In this document: in pieces, positions 43,168 to 55,023 of the stretch
How the letters are laid out: every line of letters begins with the position of its first letter
Numbering within the stretch: the stretch's first letter is position 1
Notes under the pieces: generated by a model
What the model was told of the DNA's origin: nothing
Database searches by the model: none
What the model saw: the letters and a program-made list of their open reading frames with translations, nothing else
Origin: Reticulascus tulasneorum
Lineage: Eukaryota > Ascomycota > Sordariomycetes > Glomerellales > Reticulascaceae
Assembly: GCA_001557505.1 (NCBI GenBank)
Contig: LSAX01000002.1
Span: 5,022,001 to 5,086,000, forward strand
DNA: 64,000 nt
Direction: 5' to 3'
Made by a program: the position numbers and the translations under genes

Positions 43168-44911
43168 ATGCTTCGCCCTTCTATCATAGCAGCACTATTA
43201 GCCAGTAGCCATGTGGCCGCCACACCTTCGACGCTCTTCTCCCGGGATGTCTGCAGCGGCAATTCTGCCACTACAAGAGCAGAGTGGTGTGATCTCTCTA
43301 TCGAAACCGACTACACCTCCGTGGCGCCTGATACTGGAGTAACACGCGAGTATTGGCTTGAGCTGACTGACGTGACTGTCGCACCAGACGGAGTTTCTCG
43401 TTCTGCTATGGCAGTGAATGGTACAATCCCAGGCCCAACTCTGATTGCCGACTGGGGCGACACAGTTGTGGTTCATGTCATAAACTCCTTGACTAGTTCC
43501 TTAAATGGCAGCAGTGTTCATTTTCATGGAATCAGGCAGAATTACACAAACCAGAACGACGGCGTCAGTGCCATCACCCAATGCCCAACGGCCCCTGGCG
43601 ACTCCATCACATATACTTGGAAGGCCGTGCAATATGGCTCGACGTGGTACCATTCACACTTTGCCCTCCAGGCATGGCAGGGTATCTTTGGAGGGATTAT
43701 CATCAATGGACCTTCCACGGCGAACTACGACGAAGACTTAGGTGTCGTATTCCTCAATGACTGGAGTCACCAGACAGTGGATGAGCTCTATATCTCCGCG
43801 GAAACCAGCGGCCCCCCTACCTTGGATAACGGCTTGATTAATGGGACGAACGTTTTCGGAGAGGATGGATCCGACTCACAAACAGGATCCCGTTTCGATG
43901 TGGCGTTCACATCTGGGATCTCATATCGCATGCGACTAGTCAACGCCGCCGTCGACACACATTTCAAATTTTCAATCGACAACCATACGATGACGGTGGT
44001 CGCAGCTGATCTTGTACCGATTGAACCATACACGACAACAGTTTTGGACCTTTCAATGGGTATGTCATCAAAGTAGAAACTTCTTTCTGGAGACTGACAT
44101 TAGTGAAGGTCAAAGATATGACATTATTGTTTCTGCCGACCAGGCCGATGTAGCTGATAACTTCTGGATGCGGGCCATTCCTCAGTCAGCATGCTCAGAA
44201 AACGACAGCACGGATAATATCAAGGGCATCGTATCCTATACTGATAGTCCGTCGACCCCGTCTACAACCGGTTATGATTTTACAGATGGGTGCACCGACG
44301 AGACAGCAAATATCATTCCTTACATATCAAAAACGGTGGAGAGTGCAAATTGGAATGATTTGGAGACCGCGGCTGTTGGTCGCAACACCGCTGGACTGTT
44401 CAAATGGACGCTTAACAGCACCTCTATGCTTGTCGATTGGGCCAACCCAACTCTTTTACAAGTCTCTGAAGGGATCGAAAGTTTCGAAGATGACGACGCC
44501 GTCATCAGGCTGGATGAAGCAGCCCAGTGGGTGTACTTGGCAATCGAAACAACCCTCGGCGTACCGCACCCTATTCATCTGCACGGGCACGACTTCTTCA
44601 TCCTTGCACAGGGCTCTGGGACTTACTCTTCTAGCACAACTCTCAACACCAGCAACCCACCGCGTCGAGATACAGCGGTCCTGCCGGCCGCGGGGTATCT
44701 TGTCATCGCATTCGAGACAGACAACCCCGGTGTATGGCTCATGCATTGCCATATTGGCTGGCATACGTCTGAAGGCTTCGCTCTCCAGTTTGTCGAGAGA
44801 CAAAGCGAGATTACAGCGCTTATTGACTCAGATTCACTAACAAGTACTTGTGATGCCTGGTCGACTTTCCAAAGTGAAAATGAGATTGAGCAGGAGGATT
44901 CCGGTGTTTGA
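43168..44911 (+). CDS. Laccase (multicopper oxidase, ascomycete type)
   Basis: Two exons (43168-44059, 44109-44911) give 564 residues. I use the ATG at 43168, which begins the signal peptide (MLRPSIIAALLASSHVAA); an ATG 60 bp upstream is leader. All four copper-binding stretches are present: HFHG (H118, H120), WYHSH (H162, H164), HPIHLHGHDF, and HCHIGWHTSEGF with the type-1 copper Cys. The chain ends DSGV, the short plug with DSG-L/I/V that characterises asco-laccases and blocks the solvent channel of the trinuclear site. Several Nx[ST] sequons suggest glycosylation. The enzyme oxidises phenols or similar compounds with O2 outside the cell. Pigment or lignin-related use cannot be distinguished. 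Confidence 0.92.
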
Positions 44912-45327
44912 TTCCCGAATAAGCTTGTTAGAAAGGCGCTGGATATTTCTCTGCCTGTTTGTATCGGGATCTTTCTCAGGCGTTCTGTTCATTCAATTCT
45001 GTTTGCTAAGAGAAATCCTTTTTTTTGTGTCATCATATCGCTTCCTGCTCAATTAATTGCTGCAGTTACAAAATTACATATCCTAAAACGCCTGAGCCAA
45101 GAGGTAAGAGGGAAGTGATGATCTAAATTGCCTTTAAAATGCCATTTTCACAGAGATCCCGTATAGCTATCACAAAGAGGCGTATGTAAAACTGTTCATC
45201 CCTCATCAATTCCAACTTTGAAATAATAGTAATCATCAGGTCACATATGCCTAGAAGTGGCCCTAACTCGTGAGGTATTCTGTTTGCTCCGCGGTTTTGC
45301 GCCGAGCCACGCCGATGCCCTTGGGAT
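44912..45327. other. Convergent 3' flanks, laccase and bZIP genes
   Basis: The stretch is T-rich just after the laccase stop. No gene is recognised. Confidence 0.5.
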
Positions 45328-46416
45328 TCATAGCTCAAAGACCAAACAATCCTCGCCTCTGAGCTCTCTCCAACGATTCGTTGACTCGATCATGTTCTTG
45401 CATCCTTTGAGCAAGAAACCCCACTTCTTCACGAAGCCCTCGCTCATCTCCCACCCACTCTCCGCCCACGGCTCGCCCCACAACATCATCCCCCGAAGCT
45501 CTACGTCATCGAATCCTTCCTTTAATCCACCAACCAAGTCGTCAGAGAACTCATTATAATGATAGAGGTCCTGGTGAAGGATTAGGTTGTTCCGAAACTC
45601 CGGAGACGGCACAGTGTCAATCCAGAGGCAATGGTCCATCATCTGCTGAATGATTGTAGGTTCGAAGTTTGTCGGACGGCTTGTGGCCTTGTATGAAAGT
45701 GGTAGAAGATTTAAAGAGTTCCCACAATCTGTTGGAAGGTGATCCTGCAGTGACAGGATGATGACGTTGGTGTACATGCCTCTGATCACATTGTACTGCA
45801 CCAATGTGATAAGCTTATGGTCTGAGGACAATGGGAACGCACGTGTAAACAAGGCGGCAGAGACAGGGATTTGTTTCGCAGTGGTGTCTCTTATGAAAGC
45901 GTGGAGTGCCTTGCTGGATCGTAGGACATTAGAACCCAAGTCGTGGGAAGAGACTGGTAGGGATGTTGCCAATGGTTGAGCATCCACATGTGATGCACCG
46001 CAATGAAAACGCACTATGGCTGTTTCCGTCTTCTTCGTAAACCTTATAACATGTGTTCCGGGTACACAGGCATCAACTTTCGATCTAGATTGACCTCCTT
46101 GCCGTCGCCCTGCGAAACATTTAGCAGTGCAGGGAGAATGCTTCATTGATGACTGCTAGGAGGCCACCAATCCTGAGCCTGATGGAGTGATGCAAATGAC
46201 TTACGCCAAGTTCTTTGATGCAGTCGGTTCTGGCGTTTGCGTCTCTCGTTTGGGTCTGTAATACCAGTCCAGTCGTCATCAAGGCCACCAGCCGCCTATT
46301 GAATGGTTAGTTGTATGAGCGCATGATGCGGACATAACATGACCCGAGATTTCCGGGTGTGTCACCTCATTTGGATTCCAGTTGATTGCAATCTCCGCCA
46401 CTACTAGGCCCTCCAT
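45328..46416 (-). CDS. bZIP-type transcription factor with DUF3425
   Basis: Three exons (46416-46366, 46295-46205, 46109-45328) give 307 residues. Exon 1 codes for MEGLVVAEIAINWNPNE. Exon 2 adds an acidic stretch and the basic region DPNERRKRQNRLHQRTW, which continues RRRQGGQSRSK in exon 3. This is the short basic region without a long leucine zipper that precedes DUF3425. The DUF3425 part (about 95-300) includes HLPTDCGNSLNLLPLSYKATSRPTNFEPT, HHCLWIDTVP-like MMDHCLWIDTVPSPEFRNNLI and the final WGEPWAESGWEMSEGFVKKWGFLLKGC block. Such proteins are nuclear regulators in filamentous ascomycetes. The gene is divergent from the SDR gene 480 bp away. The target is unknown. Confidence 0.86.
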
Positions 46417-46896
46417 TTGTGTTTTTCAAGCCCTGCAGATTCGGGAGAGAAAATGAAGAGGAAAATGAGAAATGCAGACAAAACTTCGGATTGGTCTTGG
46501 ACCCTGTTGGACAATTGGCATTTCTATGCGACCAGCTTATTTAATACTGTTTCGGGAGGAGGGAGAGAGGCGTGGTGGTGTGGATCCTCTTAGTCGTGCA
46601 TATGATGGTCCAAGCGGCTGCAAACTGCTTACGGTCAATTGCCTAATCGGGATAGGTTACGCGCATTAAGTAGTCACGGAAAGGTCCGACTTGTGTTCGT
46701 TATGTTTCGCCTAGCCCAGCTTGTCGAAACTTCATTTAATGGGCCTCAGTGGCGTGGGAACGTTTAAAAGACGATAGCTGGAGCCAGTTGCTGGAAGCGT
46801 CTCGCTCTTTATCTTTCCATTTCCAAGTCTGGCTTTGCAAAGACCTACAAATAATTGTTAGTAACTTGCCATCGATTGAAAAACGTCTTACACGAA
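46417..46896. promoter_or_regulatory. Divergent promoter region, bZIP / SDR
   Basis: These 480 bp lie between the two starts, with the layout often seen for a regulator and its target enzyme. No specific site could be named. Confidence 0.4.
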
Positions 46897-47875
46897 ATGC
46901 CTGCAATATCAGGATTCATCGACTTCGACCCGGAAAGGGACTTGCCGTCTTTCAAAGGAAAGGTTTTCTTCGTAACTGGAGGTAACTAGTTTTCTCCACC
47001 CCCCGTTTCAGTTACTCAGCATTTGTCCAGGCACAGCAGGTCTCGGTCGCGAATCTGTGGAGGCTCTGGCAAAGCACGACCCAGAGCACATCTTCTTCAG
47101 CGGGCGCAACGCAAGGGCAGGGGCGAGCCTTATTAAGTCTGTCAACAAAACCAACCCAACTGTGACGTTGACATTTTTGGAGCTTGACATGACCTCCCTC
47201 GCTTCTGTCAAGTCTGCCATGCAAAAGTTCACTAGTGACCGCCTCGATATCCTCATGTGCAACGCCGGCATAATGGCAAGGCCTCCGGGGCTCACCGAGG
47301 ACGGATTCGAGCTCCAGTTTGGTGTTAATCACCTCGCCCACGCCATGATTATCCACAAGCTTCTCCCCACGCTACAACAAACCGCCAGCCTCCCGAACTC
47401 CGACGTACGTATCATCAGTTTAACATCAGAGGGATATGCAGGGCACCCAAAGAGTGGGTTTTTGTACGACCAGCTACGAACACCAATGAACATGTTCTTC
47501 GGGTCCTGGATTCGGTACGGGCAGAGCAAACTCGCAAACATCGTCTACGCCAAAGCGTTGGCGAGAAGGTATCCCGAAATCCTCTCCATCTCGGTCCATC
47601 CGGGAGTGGTGCAAACAGAGCTAGTGACAAATTTGACCTTTATCAAGAAAGCCTTTGTGTATATAACAAATTTTTTCATGGGAATTACCATTATGGAGCC
47701 TAAGAAGGGGGCGTACAGTCAGCTGTGGCTTACTGGTACACAAAGAGATAAGGTGGTCTCCGGAGCATACTACAAGCCCATAGGTGTCTTGACTCAGACA
47801 GATGCGACTGCCGAGAGTGAGGAGGTGGCGGCAAGATTGTGGGATTGGACTCAGGAAACACTAGCGAAGCTATGA
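46897..47875 (+). CDS. Short-chain dehydrogenase/reductase with PTS1-like end
   Basis: Two exons (46897-46981, 47031-47875) give 309 residues. The 49-nt intron falls inside the cofactor loop, which reads VTGGTAGLGRES after splicing (TGxxxGxG). Other SDR landmarks are LELDMTSLASV, NAGIMA, the catalytic Tyr/Lys in YGQSKLAN, and the SVHPGVVQTEL segment. It resembles the WW-domain oxidoreductase/retinol-dehydrogenase-like fungal group that acts on aldehydes, ketones or sterol-like substrates with NAD(P)H. The chain ends in AKL, which fits a peroxisomal PTS1 tripeptide. The substrate is unknown. It is divergent from the DUF3425 bZIP gene, a possible regulator. Confidence 0.88.
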
Positions 47876-48836
47876 GTAGAAGCATCAAATGTGAATGGAC
47901 AGTAATCAATTCCCTACACATATCTAGGGTATATCATACATATGATACATAGCTCTTTCTTAATAAACCGACCTTGACATGTGAAAAGTGCTTCTCGTGA
48001 CCGCGTTAATGTCGATAGGTCAATACGTGGTGGTATGCTGTAGGATTATAAGAGCTCAGGGTTACCTGAATATTGCGAACCGACCGGGTGATGCAAGTAC
48101 CTAGGTTGCCCGGCTACTGGTTCTCAGTCCGGAATATCGTGATACTAGTAGTATGACCCATATTACGTTGTTTTTGGACTTTAAGTTACTAGGAAACACG
48201 TCTTTGCTACTATTACACAACTATCTGTGTGCTGAGAGGTATAGCTTTGATCCATAATGGTATAAAATTCAACTGAAAGGACTTTGAACATTGACAGGAA
48301 AGGGCTTGCGGTATGCACGGTGTAATGATGTCCTTATCAATTTATTTCTTTCCCTCTGCAAACTATTCGCAACCCTAGTAGTTTTACCTAGCAGTTTTGT
48401 TTGAGCAAATCTCTATACATGAGCGCAATACTCAGTGTGACCAAGCTAAGTCAGCTACGGAACCTGTACCTGAACCCGATGACATAGTTCGGGCGTTCAC
48501 CAACCTCGGCGACCATATCATCAAATGCCCTTAAACGTCTACCGGAGCAAAGTATCACTGTATGAAAAACGGTGAAGAAATTAGCTCCTGCTTAAGCTAC
48601 TTCATATAGTTTGCTTTCTATATACGTCCCTTTCTTAACTACGCTAAACTTGGAATGTACTGGAGATTCCAAAACTATTACGTCAATGTAAACAGCACTC
48701 TTGTAGAGCGGCCGTTAAATATTCAATATTTCATTGATACAGACTTCTGACCGGTAGAGCCCTTGGTGTGAAATGGGCTTGCGCCTCCTTCCTGGTGCAA
48801 AAATTAATCCTACGACCATTGGAAGGCAGCTGTGCG
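47876..48836. other. Intergenic, about 1 kb
   Basis: AT-rich convergent flanks of the SDR and the aspartic protease. No gene is recognised. Confidence 0.5.
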
Positions 48837-51800
48837 TTACAACCCAGCTATGACCAAAAGTCCAACAATCGCCAATGCAGTCACCCTTAGAGTGCAAGTA
48901 AACTGAGTAGCAGCAGCTTCGATAATTCTCGTTGTAGGTTTTGCGGTAGTGGTCGCACTGCTAGCGATACTACTCGTAGTACAAAGAGCCGTTGTTGTGA
49001 GTATGGTTGTAGCGCTAGGCACACTAGAGACAAAATGAAGATCACAAGTGGCGCACAAAGTTGGCTTGTCTGCTCCCGGAGTACAGCCTGGAACAACTAT
49101 GGGCGTCTTCAGGGTCTTGACTGGGATAACTGTTATGATTACAGGTTCCACCTTCGTGGCTCCAGCAGGGCAATCATGCATGTTAATCGAGCACTTTTTT
49201 ATTTTATGTATAGTGTATACACCCGTTGTTTCAAGGCACGCTGTTGCTGAAGCTGTTATAATATGTGTTGTGACAGCGCCGATACGACATGCCGTCTGCT
49301 CTAAAGCGCATGACGTGATAGTATAAGTGATCATGCTAGTGGAAGCAATAATGGCCCCGGCGACACTCCCGGCCAAAATATTATCTGGCCTTGAGGTAGT
49401 GGAAGTCATAGCGCTTGAGTAAGTGGTGGTCGAGTAAGACAGGCTGGATCTCCTTAATTCTAATGGCGGCGAGACGAAATCAGGATCAGACAAAGACATG
49501 GCTGCCCGAGTTGAGACCGATGTAGATGTATTAATGAAAGAGGACGAGGCTGATTTATCGAGAGACGTAGAAGAGGTCAATTCTATGAGAGATGAGCTAG
49601 ATTCCGACTGAAAGTCGGAGTATGACGATAGCGCCGTTGTCGTTGAAGTGATGGCAGTGGCAGGCAAGACCAATGCCAAGCTAGATGAGCTAGACCCCGT
49701 TACAAAGTCTGGACCTAATGACGATGTAACCATTGTTGAGGTGATCGCAGATTCAGACGAGGATGATGTTATGGTAGATGAACTAGGCTCTGATAGAGTG
49801 CCAGATAAAGTTGATGTTATCGACAATGCTAATGAAGCTGAGGTGGTTGATGTTACGGCAGGTAAACTAGACTCTGATAGAACGCTAGATAATTCTGATG
49901 ATGTCGATGATGCTAGTGAAGTTGACGCAGTTATAGAGTCTGGCGAGGATGATGTTATACTAGATGAGCTAGACCCTGATGAAACGGTAGATAATATTGA
50001 TGATAATGACGATGATGATGATGGTGATGGTGGTGGTGATGATGTTATTGATGTTGAGGTGATTGTAAAGCCAGGTGCGGATGATGTTACACTAGATGAG
50101 CTAGACTCTAATGAAACAGTAGATAATACTGATGTTAATGATGTTGATGTTAATGATGTTGATGTTAATGATGTTGATGTTAATGATGTTGATGTTAATG
50201 ATGTTGATGTTAATGATGTTGATGTTAATGATGTTGACGTAGTTATAGAATCTGGCGAGGATGATGTTATACTAGATGAGCTAGACCCTGATGAAACAAT
50301 AAATAATATTGATGATGATACTGATGTTATTGATGTTGATATGATTGTAGAGTCTGGCGATGTTAAGCTAGAAGAGCTAGAATCCGGTGCGAATGACGAT
50401 GATTCTGATGATGATGACGAGAAGGCAACAAACGTGGTCGAAAAGAACAAGGTTGTGCTAGATGAGCTAGGTATTGACATAGAAGTAGAGGACGAAGATG
50501 ATGTGGTAGATGAACTGGTGTCGCCGCATTCGCCTATGAGAGAAGGGACTGCATCGTCGCCACTGCCAATAGCTACGAGGTTTGTACCACAATCTAGAGA
50601 CTGGGCTATGTGGATATTTCGGTTGTCCCAATCGTAAATCACATAAGCAGCTCGGAGGAAGGTATCGCCAAGGACAGGGAAGCCTAAGAGAAATCATTAG
50701 CAACCTCTCAAGTCTCGCCTAGTACATGTTTATATCATACTATCTTCGAACACTCCTAAAACGCAAGTAGTACGGGCAAGATCTTGCATAACGAAATCGT
50801 AATAGGGGACATTTATGACGGTATTACCGAAAGTGAAGTCAACCGATCCACCCTGCCCGGGATCAAGACAGTCGACAACGTAGAGACCAGCGCTAGGGAC
50901 ATACACCGCACTAGGGAATGCCGCCACAAGGGCATTAAAGATCGTACTAGGCAACGCACTGAGCGTATAACCGCTGTCAAGAAGTACAGGTTGGCCATTG
51001 CTTCCGATAGGAGTCTCATAGGCCACAACAACTGTGCCGTCGGGCTGATTGACGGTAATACCGTTAACATAGACCCAATATCTCGTATAACCATCGGGCG
51101 ACTGGGCGGCCGGGATGATTGGAAGTTTAACAAAATTGCCAGAGTACTTTCTAGTGTCAAGTCCGCCAAAGATAACCGATCCTGCCAGTTATTACCCTGT
51201 TAGCATATCATCTAAGGTAATTGACGTGATATAGGGTTTAGGTAAATTCACCTCTTGAGCTTTCATAGCCTCTCAAGTCCATGCTGAAAGCACGACTGTT
51301 CGTAAAGCCTTGATAAAAGAGGGAGTCAATAACTTGTGGATAAGGGCTGTCCCAACCCGACAAATCGGGGCCAGCACCCAGGTTGCCTAATACAACAGAT
51401 TCGGAATCATATGCGACACCAAAAATCTGCTGTGAGATTCTGGCAGCTAGTAACCCGGAATGTTAGCTTGCCTGTAGACTGACACTATTGTCAAGAAGAA
51501 AAACCCTACATCCAATGCCGACATAATCATACGCGTATTCAAATTCTGTATATCCAGTCCCATACTGGATTCCGCCTTGAACACCAAGGTCCACAAAAGT
51601 GCTTGACGATGTAAATCGAGGCTGAGCGTTGCAAAAGGCAGGTATGAATGATTTTGAGCACACAGGATTGACCCACAGCTCCGACGAACCGGTATCGAAT
51701 TGGACAGGGACAGTCTGGCCAGGCGTTCCGAGGACGATGCTGATTGTATACAATGTTCCAGCTTGCTGGGCGAGGGACTCAACTTCATTCTGCCGCTTGG

Positions 51801-51954
51801 AGTGCTTCCCGAAGGGCGAAGCCCCCTGTCGCGAGACAACGGGATAGCGAACAAAGCCTGCCCCCTGAATGATTCCACTAGCTTCTGGCATAGAGTCGAA
51901 CGCAAGCGCAGCAGCTGGCAGAGCTGCCGTGAAGTACAGCAGTTTAGATAGCAT
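48837..51954 (-). CDS. GPI-anchored aspartic protease (yapsin/candidapepsin-like) with long Ser/Thr stalk
   Basis: Four exons (51954-51510, 51446-51252, 51181-50741, 50683-48837) give 975 residues. A signal peptide (about 1-19) and a propeptide ending at K53-R54, a Kex2-type site, precede the pepsin fold. The catalytic Asp residues are D87 (FDTGSSELW) and D282 (LLDSGYT). Introns 1 and 2 have GCTAAC branches, and their removal restores YVGIGSARISQQIFGVAYD and SSRGSVIFGGLDTRKY, matching the family. After about residue 415 comes a Ser/Thr stalk of roughly 400 residues with short repeats. A Cys module follows (about 808-925, with CPAGATK and CTPGADKPTLCATC). The last 20 residues are hydrophobic, as required for GPI attachment. 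It should act at the cell surface on secreted or wall proteins. The stalk is far longer than in typical yapsins. Confidence 0.9.
49930..50004 (-). repeat. 75-bp direct repeat, copy 1, within the protease stalk
   Basis: This segment matches 50242-50316 with 4 differences in 75. It encodes a VSSGSSSSSITSSSPDSIT-type Ser block. At all four differing positions this copy has G and the other has A on the plus strand. It marks a segmental duplication inside the stalk. Confidence 0.8.
50131..50235 (-). repeat. Minisatellite: seven perfect 15-bp repeats in coding sequence
   Basis: The unit GATGTTAATGATGTT (plus strand) occurs seven times head to tail without a mismatch. On the coding strand each unit adds the pentapeptide TSLTS to the protease stalk. 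Perfect identity suggests recent expansion and likely length variation between strains. The 15-bp period keeps the frame. Confidence 0.93.
50242..50316 (-). repeat. 75-bp direct repeat, copy 2, within the protease stalk
   Basis: This is the partner of 49930-50004, lying 312 bp away, just beyond the minisatellite. The two copies flank the repeat expansion, so slippage or unequal exchange between them could change stalk length. Confidence 0.8.
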
Positions 51955-54611
51955 AACGTGATCGTGAATTTGAAGACGACAATGATCGAGTGGCTAGTGG
52001 CGAGTAACAACCTCAACGACTAGAATATCCTTGCTGAGGCTTATCCCTTGGAATTGGGAAGCGAACGGTGCGCCGCGAGCTTTCATCGGCGTAATATCCG
52101 AACCTCATCGGATTGAGAGCGAACTAAGTGAGCCAACTGAGCAACGACAAGATGAAGCTGCGGTATACTGATACATCCCAGTCAAACTGCCTCTTGGATA
52201 GTAGGAATTGTAAGAGAAAGAATTCATGTTTCTCTCGGATCCAGCTCGTAAGCTGTACTTACGGCATGGAACTTTAAGGGTTTCGCGCTGCTAGTCAGCT
52301 CATCGCGTCCAGTCTCACTCTGTGTGTATCTGGGCTGAATAATAAGGTAATCTATTGTCTCATAGTATATCCCCAGCAGGTCTTACATACTATTGCCGCT
52401 AATTAATCCCAAGTAACACAAGTACAGCTATGGGCTAGTACAATACTACCTGGCCCGTATGTCCCAGCCTTCCGATATCCCTGACTTTTTCTGTGGGGAC
52501 TTTGGGGGTTCTTTATCGGCAGAGTCACGCCTCCTGGTCATGGAGAAAATTATTGCAGTGTGGAGCAGAAGATGACAGCGTCTAAGTCAAAATAGATTAG
52601 GCTGTGTGAGACTGTGGGTCATTAATGGCCAATAATAGTACCTAGGTTTTCAAAGAATTCGAGCAGCATGAATAGCAGAGGAATGTGCAATACAATACAC
52701 GTAGCGAGGGAGAAAGAATGCACTCGGTCAGGCCCGTCGCGTTTCCGAAGCCTCATTCGGCAGACTCGCCACGAATATCCGAATTATACATACGTCGCGT
52801 TGCAATGGAGAACCCAAAGAGATGAAAGCTAGCCATCTTTTTAATGATCTAGTCACACATAAATCGAGAAAGTAGGACTGTTTGAGGTTAGCATTACATG
52901 CAGTGAGACATATACTGCGCGTCTGTTTTATGGGTCTTGGACCGCTTGTGCAACAGTAGACAGCTCAATCACGTTGGTCTTGTGCTCAGGCACATGATCG
53001 GGTTGATCATTGCTATATAAAAATCATTCCATAGTCCACTTCGTGCACTCGACATGCCGCCCGCGGCAGCTTCCATCAATACACAATATCTTCCAGCCAT
53101 CCTGTCGGTATCTTTGTTTAATCCAGGTCGTGCGGGTCTCCCAACTCGGCTGTGCATTCATCCCTACAACGACTACGAGAGCAACTCACTGCTGGTTTAG
53201 CCATAGGCGCCAACCAGGATATCCTCTCTTTTGGCAATGTGACTCCCGAAGAGGAGCAAACCGCTTTGTGGTAACAAGAGCCTTTACATAATTGACCTCT
53301 GGATTACCTTCGACTCTTCGTTGTCGAGGTCTCGCAGAGCAACATCGCCCCACACGCCTCGCTTGTTGCTGTCCCAAACTCCTGCGACCGACCTGCTAGA
53401 GACCAGCATGCTGAACCAAATATACTTCCACTGGAAATCCTTGGCCCCTTCAGCAAGGAATGAAGAATATAATCTGGGACGTATCAAACGTGGACGACCA
53501 AGATTTCATATACTACCTATCCTTTCATTTGTAAACGAAAAAGTACATCCTATAGGTAGTGAGTTACAGCTACATAGAACTGTGCTGCAGCGGGAATCAA
53601 CATCAGAGTATAAAAGAGTTGGATATCTCTGGACTACGAATATGAAAGCTGTTGAAAAGTGCTTGAAGAATAATGCTCAAGCTTCTAAATACAGGCTATT
53701 ATATGACTATAATATACAAGTCTCTTTTCTTTTACTCTTTCATGTCAAGCTCTGCAGGTGAAAGACCTGTTAATGTATCAAGCTGCGACCGGCGCATCGG
53801 CAGCTTCACGGGCAATTAAGCCGTGCGCGTGTACCAAGCTTTGCCACCACAAGAATCATGTATATGTCAAAGTATGACTAATATGTCGGCAGATTCTACG
53901 GTCAAAGACAGCAAAAGAGCAGACGATATACCGAAGCCGCGGTCAGCCTTCAACAGCTTCACAGGGCAGACTTCGCATAGATTTTCAAGTTGGAAACTCG
54001 TAGTCGTTCAAGCCGCCGAACTGTCATCTTCCTGCAGTGATTGTTCTCCCCAATTAAATACGGACGGTACAAGTATCTTCTTGAGCTCTGTATTGCTAAC
54101 TTCCCCTTTTCAACGGAGCAAAACTTTCCCATCAACCCTTTTGAATCATGCAGCTGCTTGCCATTCAGTCTAGTAGTGGTCAAGTCACGGCAGTGGGCTA
54201 TCATCAAGCCGACGCTGGTCGAAGCTTTGCAAGGATTGCTAAGGTTGGGAGAGGGCATGTGCAAAATGTTGGGGCAAAGCAAGGTGTGGCCAAGTTGCAC
54301 AGTCATTCTTGTTTAACTGAGCTATAGATCCGAAGTCTTTTGTTTCTCAACGTGAAGTCGGAGCCACATGCCAACATTACTGGTGATAAGACACACTGCA
54401 TAGCCGTTGCACTTCAGCATTCAAATGACATACTATGCTTTCTGGAAACAAAAAGGCATGCAAGTGAAACGAATGTGGGTTTTCTTTAATTCAATTATCT
54501 CCCCAAACACGGAGTAGTAAAGCACAATCAGGGGCACATGCGTGTTCCCCAGATCCCATCACACACTAAGACTTGACATAAAAGCCCCTGTTGAGTCTTA
54601 TACCCGTGAAC
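51955..54611. other. Gene-poor interval, 2.7 kb
   Basis: No supported gene. A plus-strand frame near 53133-53273 reads coding-like (LAIGANQDILSFGNVTPEEE) and another lies at about 53290-53460, but stops separate them and no family is recognised. They may be scraps of a decayed gene. The 146-residue plus frame at 53321-53761 has no motif. Confidence 0.4.
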
Positions 54612-55023
54612 TTAGACACCATCGCAGACTGGGTCCAGGATTGCCTTGAAGGCTATGAGTTCGTTCAAATCCAAGGTTACCCCAGGAATGTCAATGATAG
54701 GAACTGTAGGGAGGCAGTCGAGGCAGTCACAGACCTATTGAACGGCTATTAGTAATTATAAAGCGTATAAGATAGAACATGATCATGTTCATTATAGCAC
54801 ATACATCGTCAAGCCTGTTGTTCACGCAAGCGAGAACAGCGGTTACCGGGCTGGGAGACGTGAGAGCAGCACTGATACATCCGGCTGCGAAGATGAGTGA
54901 AATGCAGCCGAAAGGATTGCAATCACGCTTCAGAATGGCTGAATCATTGGGAGAAGTGGCAGGGGCTGCAAGAATGGTGCCGGCTGAGGCGAGAGCAAGA
55001 ACTGCAGTGGAGGCGAAGCGCAT
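54612..55023 (-). CDS. Small cysteine-rich secreted protein, CBP-like pattern
   Basis: Two exons (55023-54805, 54734-54612) give 113 residues. The signal peptide MRFASTAVLALASAGTILAA is followed by a short pro-region ending in KR (32-33) and a mature part starting DCNPFGCISLIFAAGCISAAL. Exon 2 contributes VCDCLDCLPTVP and the C-terminal DPVCDGV. Mature Cys count is eight after splicing. The spacing (C-x4-C, a helix with internal C, then C-x-C-x2-C) resembles the fungal calcium-binding protein CBP family known from Histoplasma and other ascomycetes, but it also has an unusual leucine-rich C-terminal extension. The intron has a GTATGT donor and an AATAG acceptor. Function is not established; extracellular or effector-like is inferred. 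Confidence 0.7.

Noticed and set aside
14890..48713. Recurrent TAGAGCGGCC words near 14890 and 48704 as possible transposon ends
   Set aside because: The shared word is too short, not inverted around any element, and has no transposase nearby.
49648..50637. 329-residue acidic Asp/Val-rich open frame on the plus strand
   Set aside because: It is the antisense of the Ser/Thr repeat stalk of the GPI protease. Repeats of Ser and Thr codons read as Asp/Val on the other strand; it has no domain and no promoter context.
51464..51487. GC-AG intron after SVSLQ in the aspartic protease
   Set aside because: A GTAGGG donor upstream with a GCTAAC branch and a TTACTAG acceptor gives GIGSARISQQIFGVAYD, which matches the family better than the GC-AG option.
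53321..53761. 146-residue plus-strand frame
   Set aside because: Low-complexity start, no recognised domain, AT-rich end; more likely chance or decayed sequence.
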